DNA of 64,000 bases. Source: Chryseobacterium sp. G0186 (GTDB lineage Bacteria > Bacteroidota > Bacteroidia > Flavobacteriales > Weeksellaceae). The stretch is taken from assembly GCF_003815675.1 (NCBI RefSeq), contig NZ_CP033918.1, forward strand, positions 744,001 to 808,000. Direction: 5' to 3'. A model generated the notes under the pieces. That model ran no database searches. It worked only from the letters and a program-made list of their open reading frames with translations, and was not told where the DNA came from. The translations under genes were made by a program, and so were the position numbers. Below, piece after piece: positions 32,541-40,759 of the stretch. Position 1 is the first letter of the stretch. The number at the start of each line of letters is the position of its first letter.

Positions 32541-35216
32541 CTAGTAGTTTAAGGTAACACCGGCTCCCCAGCCCATTTCATTATCATAATTTCCGGAAAG
32601 TGACAGCCATTTTTGAACGATGTATCTCACCCCTGTTGAAAATTCACCGTCAGAATTAAGACTAAAGTTCCCTCTCCATCTTCTGGAAATTGGAATATCT
32701 TCTCTGCTCAGTTCCAGCAATACCTTTCCGTTTTGGTCTACACTTGCATCTGCTGTAATCAGCATAGGCAGTACATATTGCATCCCGACCATGAAAGCAT
32801 ATTTGCTTTTTGAGGCTTTCTGCTGTCCGAACCAGGTTTTCTTACCCTGGAAATTCATCCCCATATCTTCTGCCATTTGCCTTTCCATGATCTCATGATT
32901 TTTCTGTACCCTGAATCCAGCATAAGGAAGTGCCCATTGGAATTTCCCTAGGAATCTTCCCACTTTGGCGCTTCCCTCAAAATGGTCAAAGTTCCAGTTA
33001 GAATGAAATTCATTCAGGTTGGCCCATCTTGGACCAAACATTGTCATGGTTTCTGCATGTATTTTATTACTAGCAACGTCTAACATTGCCATAGAGCTAA
33101 CCATTTTATTATCCTGTAGAAAGTTCTTCCAGGCAAGCTTTCTATTGGGAAGCTGTGGATTGGGCTTTGAATTTTCATAACTGAAGATTCTTCCCATTCC
33201 AGCCATCATATGATATAGAATATGACAGTGGAAAAACCAGTCTCCATCCTGATTGGCAGCAAATTCAATGGTTGTAGTTTCCATTGGCATAATGTCAACC
33301 ACATTTTTCAATGGTGAATATTCTCCTTTTGAATTAATCAATCTGAAATCATGACCATGTAAGTGCATTGGGTGACGCATCATGGAGTTATTATAGAGTT
33401 TAATTCTAAGGATTTCTCCTTTTTTAACCAGTATTTTATCGGTTTCTGTAACTGTTTTGTTGTCCAGTGTCCACAGGTAATGATTCATATTTCCCTCCAG
33501 GGTAAACTTCATTTCACGAATGCTGTCAGTTGGGAGAATTGTTTTTTCAGGAGATTTTAAAATATTGTAGGACAATCTTTTAATGGATTTTTCTTCCTTC
33601 ATATCCATTCCTGAATGTTGGGAATGATCTTCCTCTTTTTTATCTTCCTTGGTTTTCACTCCCATCATTTCATTCATATGCTTCATGGTAGCTTTTCGCT
33701 GGCTTTCCGGAAGTTCAGGATACATTACTTCGTTCATATCCATCATTTGATTACCCATCGTCATGTTCATCGGCTTCATATTTCCACTCATTTCCATCAT
33801 TCCGTTCATCATTTTCATTCCTTCAAAGAGCATCAGCCTTGGTAAGTTGGGAGCTTCTACCTTATCCCCGGAACCCAGCCAAAGGGAGGCATGTCCTATT
33901 CTGTCTTCTGAAGTTGCCCTGAATTCAAAGCTTTTATCCTCGGGAATGGTCACTTCAATGTCATAGGTTTCAGAAACTCCGACGATCAAACGATCTACTT
34001 CTACAGGAACAACATCATTTCCATCATTTCCGACAACCTTTATTTTTCCACCTCCATAATTCAGCCAAAAATAAGTTGATGAACCACCGTTGGCAACCCT
34101 CAATCTTACTTTGTCGCCAGCTTTTAAGTTTGAATAATCAGAACTTGGGACACCATTGATCAGGAACTTGTCGTAGTAGACGTCACTTACATCCATTGCT
34201 TCCATTCTTTTCCATTCATTCAGTGCTTTTGTTCCAAAATTTCCGGATTTAATAGCTTCCCAGTAGCTCTGAACTGCATTTTTCTTTACGGCATACCAAT
34301 CTGTATTGGCCATATGAAGTCTTCTGGCAATCTGCATAGGATCATCATCGCTCCAATCTCCCAGTAATACAGGAATTTCTGCATTATATACTGTTTTTGG
34401 TTCACCCTCTCTCTTTTTAAAGACAAGAATTCCGTTCATCCCTATTTGCTCTTGCAGAGCTTCGTGTGAATGATACCAATAGGTTCCATTTTGAGAAACC
34501 CTGAACTTATATAAATGGGTTTCACCAGGTTTTACAGGTTTTGTTGTAAGGTATGGAACACCGTCCTGCTCATTGGGCAGGATAACACCATGCCAGTGAA
34601 GTCCTGTATTTTCCTTAAGCATGTTATGCAGATAAATTTCGGCTGTATCTCCCTCGGTAAAATACATCGTAGGTGCCTGTAGTTTCCCGTTGATGGCAAG
34701 TGCTCTTCTGTTTTTCCCTGTAAAATTCACAATAGTGTCTTTTACATAGAGGTCATAACGTACTGTTTTCCCTCCGAAAGTGAGTCTCCCATTTTCAGAA
34801 TTTCTTTTTAAAACAGGCTTTTCGTCATTTTGATTTTCAACAACAGTATGCTTATGATCTTCTTTTTCAACTAAATCCATTCCACATTTAGGACACTTCC
34901 CCGGTTGGGTTGAAATAACTTCAGCGTGCATGGGACAGGTATAAACGATTGGGGATTGGATTTTAGCTTTAGGCTTTGGATCAGCTTTAGCCGAATTACC
35001 TTTAATTTCTACTGGTTTTGTTTTTGTCTCTATTGTCTGTACAGTTTTCGGACTTACAACAGTCTTTTTTACCAAACTCATTCCGCATTTTGGGCAGTCC
35101 CCTGATTTTAGGGAAACGACTTCAGCATGCATTGGGCATGTGTAATAGGTCTTTGTTGTTTGTGCAAAGGTAAAAACAGAGAACAAAAGCACCAGAAACA
35201 TTATTAGCTTTTTCAT
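32541..35216 (-). CDS. Multicopper oxidase fused to two metal-binding domains and a CopB-like domain
   Basis: 891 residues. Signal peptide 1-18; two heavy-metal-binding modules with TCPMHAEV...CPKCGM (residues about 25-51 and 91-118); a CopA-type multicopper oxidase with all four copper motifs (LHWHGV; YWYHSHE; HPMHLHGHDF; FHCHILYHMMAGMG); a Met/His-rich insert (MMNGMMEMSGNMKPM) typical of Cu(I)-oxidising enzymes; and a C-terminal ~150-residue beta-rich part ending in aromatic Y (GAGVTLNY) that resembles CopB, the outer-membrane barrel. Expected role: oxidation and sequestration of copper in the periplasm. The CopA-CopB fusion is unusual in length. Flanked by DUF3347 genes. Confidence 0.9.
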   Translation of the reverse strand: MKKLIMFLVLLFSVFTFAQTTKTYYTCPMHAEVVSLKSGDCPKCGMSLVKKTVVSPKTVQTIETKTKPVEIKGNSAKADPKPKAKIQSPIVYTCPMHAEVISTQPGKCPKCGMDLVEKEDHKHTVVENQNDEKPVLKRNSENGRLTFGGKTVRYDLYVKDTIVNFTGKNRRALAINGKLQAPTMYFTEGDTAEIYLHNMLKENTGLHWHGVILPNEQDGVPYLTTKPVKPGETHLYKFRVSQNGTYWYHSHEALQEQIGMNGILVFKKREGEPKTVYNAEIPVLLGDWSDDDPMQIARRLHMANTDWYAVKKNAVQSYWEAIKSGNFGTKALNEWKRMEAMDVSDVYYDKFLINGVPSSDYSNLKAGDKVRLRVANGGSSTYFWLNYGGGKIKVVGNDGNDVVPVEVDRLIVGVSETYDIEVTIPEDKSFEFRATSEDRIGHASLWLGSGDKVEAPNLPRLMLFEGMKMMNGMMEMSGNMKPMNMTMGNQMMDMNEVMYPELPESQRKATMKHMNEMMGVKTKEDKKEEDHSQHSGMDMKEEKSIKRLSYNILKSPEKTILPTDSIREMKFTLEGNMNHYLWTLDNKTVTETDKILVKKGEILRIKLYNNSMMRHPMHLHGHDFRLINSKGEYSPLKNVVDIMPMETTTIEFAANQDGDWFFHCHILYHMMAGMGRIFSYENSKPNPQLPNRKLAWKNFLQDNKMVSSMAMLDVASNKIHAETMTMFGPRWANLNEFHSNWNFDHFEGSAKVGRFLGKFQWALPYAGFRVQKNHEIMERQMAEDMGMNFQGKKTWFGQQKASKSKYAFMVGMQYVLPMLITADASVDQNGKVLLELSREDIPISRRWRGNFSLNSDGEFSTGVRYIVQKWLSLSGNYDNEMGWGAGVTLNY

Positions 35217-35306
35217 AATATTCCGAACTTTTTAGAAGCTGTATGGCTTACACTACATCGTCAGGTAAACCACACAACTTATTGTTTTAAAGATTAATAC
35301 AATAGA

Positions 35307-35780
35307 TTACTTAATTTCTGACTTTACACTTCCACAGGTAAGCATGGACTTGCCATAGTAAGGGTTCATGATCTGTTTTTCGTCGCTTAGCCAACTTGCG
35401 TCAGCCATTGGACAGTATTGTACATAAACCGGTTTTTCAGAAAGTTTAAACTCTTTTGTAAGAGCAATCATATTATCGGAAAGATTGAAGAAAGTTTCTC
35501 TTTGGATAGCAACAGTTCTTGCTTCAGAAATTGCAGAAGCGTCTTTTCTCAGGATATTAAGGTTTCCCTCGGAGACTAATTTGTAATCAATTGTAGAAGC
35601 TGTTTTAATGAATTCTGTAGCAGCTTTTGAGGTTTTATCTGCATCATCAGAAGCTAAAGCCGATTTGATCGCGATATAGTTCTGGTACAGTTTAGAAACC
35701 TGAGCATCTTTTTTAGACTGCGCTGAAAGTGAGATAATTGAAAATAAAGATAGAGCTGCTGTAATGATATACTTTTTCAT
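35307..35780 (-). CDS. DUF3347 periplasmic protein
   Basis: 157 residues; signal peptide MKKYIITAALSLFSIISLSA. The mature part is a single DUF3347 domain with VQYCPMADASWLSDEKQIMN near the end, the same CPM-W-S/L-S-E pattern as the lipoprotein at 31877-32500, so the two are paralogues in one cluster. Probably binds copper in the periplasm; role inferred from context. Confidence 0.85.
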   Translation of the reverse strand: MKKYIITAALSLFSIISLSAQSKKDAQVSKLYQNYIAIKSALASDDADKTSKAATEFIKTASTIDYKLVSEGNLNILRKDASAISEARTVAIQRETFFNLSDNMIALTKEFKLSEKPVYVQYCPMADASWLSDEKQIMNPYYGKSMLTCGSVKSEIK

Positions 35781-35822
35781 TGTTTTAAATTTTAGAATTA
35801 ATTTTTTAATAAAGAATAAGGG

Positions 35823-35844
35823 TGACGTAAAGGAAAATACGTCA
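35823..35844. promoter_or_regulatory. Palindrome upstream of the DUF3347-multicopper oxidase genes
   Basis: TGACGTA-N8-TACGTCA, a perfect 7-bp inverted repeat 43 bp before the DUF3347 start on the minus strand. Position suits a metal-regulator operator; the regulator is not in this window. Confidence 0.45.
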
Positions 35845-35896
35845 GGACGTGTCGCCTGTAACGATATTATTTCAATACCGAAACGACTGACAGATT

Positions 35897-36277
35897 CTAA
35901 ATTCTAAAATTACAATGATTGATATAGATAGGTACCGGCCGGTATTCGGGCGGTCCGTTGATCTGAATTTGAGTAAACTTTGTTGCCGAAAAAGACTTGT
36001 CTACAAAGACAAACTGATGCATCACCGGAATTTCTGAAATCTGTCCTAAAAAATCAATTTTAAGAAAATCAGACTTTTGGGAATCATCTACTTTTACAAG
36101 CTTGATTTCTGTTTTGCAACATCCTTTTTTATCTTTAACGCCGCATTTACCACAAATATCGTCAACTTTTTGGCTTACAGAAACAAATTCCTGCATGCAA
36201 TAATGAATGCTAAAAGCTGCTCCGGAAGAGAATCCGAAGTAGAAAATAGAAAACAATATGGCAAGAATCTTTTTCAT
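35897..36277 (-). CDS. HYC_CC_PP family small exported protein
   Basis: 126 residues. Hydrophobic signal at the N-terminus, then IHYCMQEF (HYC), CGKCGVKDKKGCCKTE (CxxC and CC) and INGPPEYRPVPIYINHCNFR (PP) at the C-terminus, which together define the HYC_CC_PP family of Bacteroidota. Members typically neighbour TonB-dependent receptors or metal genes, as here. Conserved Cys/His suggest metal binding; function is not established. Confidence 0.85.
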   Translation of the reverse strand: MKKILAILFSIFYFGFSSGAAFSIHYCMQEFVSVSQKVDDICGKCGVKDKKGCCKTEIKLVKVDDSQKSDFLKIDFLGQISEIPVMHQFVFVDKSFSATKFTQIQINGPPEYRPVPIYINHCNFRI

Positions 36278-36355
36278 TGTTAGGACAAAGTTAAAAATAT
36301 CCCGAACACCATTGTTATAAAATTTTGTAATGTTGTTATAAAATTCAGGAAAATA

Positions 36356-36388
36356 AAAAAGCTTCTGAAAAATATTCAGAAGCTTTTT
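36356..36388. terminator. Terminator hairpin between TonB receptor and HYC_CC_PP genes
   Basis: Fourteen-bp stem AAAAAGCTTCTGAA/TTCAGAAGCTTTTT with a 5-base loop. It separates the receptor transcript from the downstream metal genes, suggesting they have their own promoter near 36280-36350. Confidence 0.88.
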
Positions 36389-36454
36389 CTATTTTATCAT
36401 GCTGATTAATCAGATTTTATAAATATTAAAAGTATATCGTTAAAGCATTCACAG

Positions 36455-36475
36455 CTTCTAACTTCTAACTTCAAG
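36455..36475. repeat. Short heptamer repeat CTTCTAA
   Basis: CTTCTAA, CTTCTAA, CTTCAAG directly after the stop codon of the TonB receptor gene. Confidence 0.7.
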
Positions 36476-36476
36476 A

Positions 36477-38714
36477 CTAAAGTTTAAACTCTAATTTTAC
36501 ATTAAAGAAACGTCCTGTAAGACGTACTGGCACCGGATACATATAATTGGTATTATAATCTGTGATCCATTGGTTCGCAACCGTATTATTGATATTGAAT
36601 GCGTTAAATACCTGAACTCCTAATGATAATTCCTGGAAGTTCCCCCAGAAACCGGATCTTTTGTTTTTATCTTTCGGGTCAATGAATACTTTTGTCAATC
36701 CGATATCTACTCTTTTATAGGCCGGCAATGTTTGCTGGTAGTTGTATGCTGCTGTAAAATCAGGTTGACCATTGCTGTTAAACATTACGGGAGATCCTGT
36801 TGGTAAGCCCATCGCGTATACCAGGGTAAGGTTTACCCTCATGGATGGAAACTCCGGCATATAATCCTGATAGAACATGGCAAATCTTAATCTCTGATCT
36901 GTTGGTCTTGGAATATCTCCTCTCCCATCAATATTTTCATACACCCTTGCATAACTTGCAGACAACCATGAATCTACACCCGGAACAAATTCACCAAATA
37001 ATCTCGTATCAATTCCATAGGCATATCCTTTTGCGTTATTTTGCCCTGAGTAGCGGATTCTTACATTATCCATATAATATGGAATCAGGTTATCCATCTT
37101 CTTGTAATAAAGCTCCGTTGTCAATTTAAACGGTCTGTCATACATATGAAACTCATAGTCATTGGCAAGAATCAGCTGCATAGATCTCTGTGACTTGATA
37201 TTAGAGTTGAAGTTCCCATCCAGATCTTTGATCTCCTTATAAAATGGAGCTTGGTAATAGATCCCTCCGGAAACTTTAAACAACATATCAGATTCCCAGT
37301 CCGGTTTTATAGCAAACTGGAATCTTGGGGAGAATAATGTTTCCTTATTGAAGCTCCAGTTGGAAACTCTTGCTCCGGCGTTGATAAATACCTTGCTTGC
37401 TCCCCAGTAAAATTTCTGAGAGTATTGTGCATAAGCTGATAGCCTTGTAGGTTCTATATCATTTTTGCCGGCAATATGATAAAACATTCTAAGATCTCCT
37501 GTAGTTCCTGTTCTCGGATCAATTACTTCCGGTCTTGGAAGGCTGTATCCTGCAGAATCCACTAATTTCCATTCGTTGGTAAGATCTTTCAGGTTTTCCT
37601 TTTCATATTTAAATCCAACTTCGATATCTGTATTTATATTAGGGGAAAACTTCGCCCTGAACTGTGTTCCATACGTTCTTACAAATAAATCATTTCTGGC
37701 ATGCTCTGTCTGCCCTCCAATATCATAGGTAGCAACAGGCTCCTTTGTTATTGGGTCAAATGTTTGCAAATCATACTCTGATCGAATGGTGTAGTACTCT
37801 TTTTCCCTGTTTTGATAAGCAAAACTATCTAATGTCAGTTTCCACTTATCAGCAGGTTTATAGTTCAGGGAAAATGTACCCATCATATTTTTATACTGGT
37901 CATTTTCCTGACCAGCATAGCCGATGTTTACCTGAATAGGCTGCTGAAGGCTTCCAAAAGTTACACTTTTCGCCTTTGGAATCATTTGATAATCATTCTT
38001 GGAATAATACCCTATGAATGACATGGAAAGCTTATCATTGACATGATAATTGATATATGACTGGAAATCCCAATAGGTAGGATTAAAATCTGTATCTTCT
38101 TTTAAGGTGTTTAAAACAAGGTTGGTATTCCTGTATCTTCCTGAAAATAAAGCTGTCAACTTTTTATTTTTTGAAGCCAAACCGGTTGTCAATCGACCAC
38201 CAATTAAACTTGCTTCTCCTGAAAGTTCAAATTTTTCAGGTTCACGGTAATAGATATTTAAGGCAGAAGACATTTTATCCCCATATTTGGGTTCAAATCC
38301 TCCTGCTGAGAAATTCACTGAAGAAACCATATCCGGATTAATGATACTCATCCCCTCCTGTTGAGAATTTCTGATCAGGAAAGGTCTGTAGATCTCAATA
38401 TCATTGATGTAGATAAGGTTTTCGTCATAGTTTCCACCACGCACCATATATTGGGAAGACAGTTCGGTATTGGAATTTACAGATGGAAGTGTTTTGATCA
38501 ACCCTTCAATTCCGCCACTGATGGAAGCTACTGCTTTGGCATCTTTTGCAGAAATTTTTACAGTGGTAAGATCATTGGTTCTTCCTGTTGTTTTTTTTTG
38601 GAATACAACTTCCTCTATATCGGTTACTTTAGTGGTCGCCGTATCTTTTTTTCTTTGTTGGGAGAAAATCAGCATAGGGACCATAAGGCTTAGCGGTAAA
38701 ACTAGTTTTTTCAA
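36477..38714 (-). CDS. TonB-dependent outer-membrane receptor
   Basis: 745 residues. Signal peptide MKKLVLPLSLMVPMLIFS, then a plug domain (LIKTLPSVNSNTELSSQYMV; NYDENLIYINDIEIYRPFLI; GGFEPKYGDKMSSALNIYYR) and a 22-strand-type barrel ending in VKLEFKL. There is no carboxypeptidase-regulatory-like extension, so it is closer to metal/siderophore receptors than to SusC. Substrate not deducible; being upstream of the copper cluster suggests a metal complex. First gene on the minus strand of the cluster but followed by a terminator. Confidence 0.93.
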   Translation of the reverse strand: MKKLVLPLSLMVPMLIFSQQRKKDTATTKVTDIEEVVFQKKTTGRTNDLTTVKISAKDAKAVASISGGIEGLIKTLPSVNSNTELSSQYMVRGGNYDENLIYINDIEIYRPFLIRNSQQEGMSIINPDMVSSVNFSAGGFEPKYGDKMSSALNIYYREPEKFELSGEASLIGGRLTTGLASKNKKLTALFSGRYRNTNLVLNTLKEDTDFNPTYWDFQSYINYHVNDKLSMSFIGYYSKNDYQMIPKAKSVTFGSLQQPIQVNIGYAGQENDQYKNMMGTFSLNYKPADKWKLTLDSFAYQNREKEYYTIRSEYDLQTFDPITKEPVATYDIGGQTEHARNDLFVRTYGTQFRAKFSPNINTDIEVGFKYEKENLKDLTNEWKLVDSAGYSLPRPEVIDPRTGTTGDLRMFYHIAGKNDIEPTRLSAYAQYSQKFYWGASKVFINAGARVSNWSFNKETLFSPRFQFAIKPDWESDMLFKVSGGIYYQAPFYKEIKDLDGNFNSNIKSQRSMQLILANDYEFHMYDRPFKLTTELYYKKMDNLIPYYMDNVRIRYSGQNNAKGYAYGIDTRLFGEFVPGVDSWLSASYARVYENIDGRGDIPRPTDQRLRFAMFYQDYMPEFPSMRVNLTLVYAMGLPTGSPVMFNSNGQPDFTAAYNYQQTLPAYKRVDIGLTKVFIDPKDKNKRSGFWGNFQELSLGVQVFNAFNINNTVANQWITDYNTNYMYPVPVRLTGRFFNVKLEFKL

Positions 38715-38757
38715 AAGAAATATTTTAGAATTTCTAAAATTAATGTTTTTTTAACAA

Positions 38758-39567
38758 TTACAAAATCGATTCTCTAATTCTTGTTAATTTTTGTAACAAA
38801 TCTTCTAATAAATCCAATCTTAACATGTTGGCCCCATCAGAAAGAGCAGTTTCCGGTGTTGGATGAGTTTCGATGAAAATTCCGTCTGCTCCTACAGCAA
38901 TTCCGGCTTTAGCAACGGTTTCAATAAGGTCTGGTCTTCCTCCTGTTACTCCTGAGCTTTGATTAGGCTGTTGTAAGGAATGGGTAACATCCAGAATCAC
39001 AGGAGCATATTCTCTCATCGTAGGAATTCCTCTGTAATCCACGATAAGGTCAGTATATCCGAAAGAGTTTCCTCTTTCAATGATCGCTACTTTCTGATTG
39101 TCCGAATCTGTAATTTTCTGAACGGCAAATTTCATAGATTCCGGTGAAAGGAACTGTCCTTTTTTCAAGCTCACGCACTTTCCTGTTTTTGCTGCAGCTA
39201 CCAATAGATCAGTCTGACGAACAAGAAATGCAGGAATCTGAAGTACATCCACGTATTGTGCAGCCAATGCAGCATGCTCATTTTCATGAATATCCGTTGT
39301 GGTAGGTATGTTGAATGTCTCTCCTACTTTTTTAAGAATTTCAAGAGATTTTTCTTCTCCAATGGTTGTAAAAGAATCCACACGACTTCTGTTTGCCTTC
39401 TTGAAACTTCCTTTGAAAATATAAGGAATATTGTACTTGTCTGTAATGTTAATCACTTTTTCAGCAATTCTTAATGCCATATCTTCCCCTTCAATAATGC
39501 AAGGTCCGGCAATAAGGAAAAAGTTCTTTGAATCTTTGTGCTGAATATTATCTAAATACTGAATCAT
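38758..39567 (-). CDS. kdsA: 3-deoxy-8-phosphooctulonate synthase
   Basis: 269 residues. Condenses arabinose-5-phosphate and phosphoenolpyruvate to KDO-8-phosphate for the lipid A core. Motifs: FLIAGPCIIEGE, IFKGSFKKANRSR, VDVLQIPAFLVRQTDL, LKKGQFLSPESM and LDVTHSLQQP. The Cys in AGPC is the metal ligand of the metal-dependent class (the other class has Asn), so this should be the class II enzyme. Lies between the TonB receptor and a repeat array. Confidence 0.95.
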   Translation of the reverse strand: MIQYLDNIQHKDSKNFFLIAGPCIIEGEDMALRIAEKVINITDKYNIPYIFKGSFKKANRSRVDSFTTIGEEKSLEILKKVGETFNIPTTTDIHENEHAALAAQYVDVLQIPAFLVRQTDLLVAAAKTGKCVSLKKGQFLSPESMKFAVQKITDSDNQKVAIIERGNSFGYTDLIVDYRGIPTMREYAPVILDVTHSLQQPNQSSGVTGGRPDLIETVAKAGIAVGADGIFIETHPTPETALSDGANMLRLDLLEDLLQKLTRIRESIL

Positions 39568-39650
39568 TTTGTTGTAATTAAAAAGTTCAGTAAAAATACT
39601 GAGAAAGTTTCAGACTTGGAAATTATTTGAGAACAGAGTTGTGAAGAAAG

Positions 39651-39685
39651 GTTAGAGGTTAGAGGTTAGAGGTTAGAGGTTAGAG
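39651..39685. repeat. Heptamer tandem repeat (GTTAGAG)x5
   Basis: Five perfect copies of GTTAGAG about 85 bp upstream of kdsA. Confidence 0.95.
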
Positions 39686-39740
39686 GAAGAAACAGTGAAA
39701 TATTCAAAGTAAACTTATTTTAAAATTAATTTAAGAATAA

Positions 39741-40084
39741 TATTCAATAGAAATGGGCTTTAACAAAAGTTATAAGTCTTACAATGACCTTTCCTTGGCT
39801 TTTCTTTTATAGGTTTTTGTCATTCCGTAGGAATCTCAGCAGCATTACTTTAAATTTATAGTTTGGATTCCTACGGAATGACAATGGGGATGTGTTATTT
39901 TCATATTGGATTTAAAAATCTGCTCAATCTGTAAAATCTGCGTGAGAAAAATTTCAATAGAAATGGGCTTTAGCAAAAGTTATTAGCCTTACAATTACCT
40001 TTCATTGGCTGGACCTTGTCATTCTGTGGTAATCTCAGCAGCATTGCCTGAAAATTATAGTTTGGATTCCTACGGAATGACAAT
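39741..40084 (-). repeat. Composite intergenic repeat array (reversed), copies B and C
   Basis: Minus-orientation tandem array. A partial unit (39741-39815, GGGCTTTAAC block) is followed by a full unit with inverted arms at 39817-39836 and 39865-39884, an AAATCTGCTCAATCTG block and GGGCTTTAGC, then a second pair of arms at 40016-40035 (diverged) and 40064-40083. The GGGCTTTA blocks recur at a 210-bp step and the inverted repeats at 199 bp. Confidence 0.85.
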
Positions 40085-40110
40085 GGGGATGTTTTTAACT
40101 AACAATCAGT

Positions 40111-40638
40111 TTAATTCATCTTTTTTAAAATCTTCTCGAATGTATTAATATTTCTACTGGTCAGCTGATCTTTAAGGCTTTTCTTCCCCAATACTTTTCC
40201 AAAGGTTGAATCCAGGGTATTTCCTTTTGAAACCTGCCAGTAAAATATATCATTGATAATTTCGGCCTTTTCATTTTCAGTCTGGGTAGCTTTCTGAAAC
40301 TCCTCCATTAAAATATTTTCCACCCCGGGCATTCCTACAAAGGCATATATATGGGAATTTTCATTTTTTTCAAAAGGGATACTATTCCAGAAAATTTCTG
40401 TTTCTTCCTGAGATTTAATAAATAAAAAAGCCTCGTAAGAAAATCTTTCTGACATTGCTTTTTCCAGAATTCTCTTTAAATCCTCAACCTTTTTATCTGA
40501 AGAAAAAACAATATTTCCGGAAGCCAGTATAGAACTTACCTCTTCCATTCCGGCATCTTTAAAAACCTGGCAGACATCCGCCATTTTCATATTGGTTCCT
40601 TTTACATTGACACCACGGAGAAAAGCGCAATATTTCAT
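40111..40638 (-). CDS. DUF1697 family protein
   Basis: 175 residues. Starts MKYCAFLRGVNVKGTNMKMA and has SSILASGNIVFSSDK (about 36-50), the hallmark pattern of DUF1697, whose structure is a duplicated alpha-beta fold of unknown function. Stand-alone gene next to the repeat array. Confidence 0.88.
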   Translation of the reverse strand: MKYCAFLRGVNVKGTNMKMADVCQVFKDAGMEEVSSILASGNIVFSSDKKVEDLKRILEKAMSERFSYEAFLFIKSQEETEIFWNSIPFEKNENSHIYAFVGMPGVENILMEEFQKATQTENEKAEIINDIFYWQVSKGNTLDSTFGKVLGKKSLKDQLTSRNINTFEKILKKMN

Positions 40639-40759
40639 AGATTGGGTATTAGGTTATAGATTACAGATTGCAGGTTGCAGATGTTTAAGCTATTAAAGTT
40701 TTAGAGTACTAGAGTCTATTTTTCAAATCTAACTTCTAATTTCTAACCTCTAGCTTCTT

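Larger units (their letters stand above)
39568..40110. other. Intergenic region filled by repeats
   Basis: Over 540 bp without a gene: a heptamer array at 39651-39685 and the reversed composite repeat array at 39741-40084. The kdsA promoter must lie at its left end. Confidence 0.7.

Noticed and set aside
33615..33845. Open frame with a striking His-rich product (many HH and HFH runs)
   Set aside because: It is antisense to the Met-rich insert of the multicopper oxidase; ATG codons read backwards give CAT (His), which explains the composition.
35975..35987. GCAACAAAGTTT on the minus strand, like the Zur-type box
   Set aside because: It lies inside the HYC_CC_PP coding sequence, matches only the core 12 bases and not the flanking positions shared by the real boxes; most likely chance.
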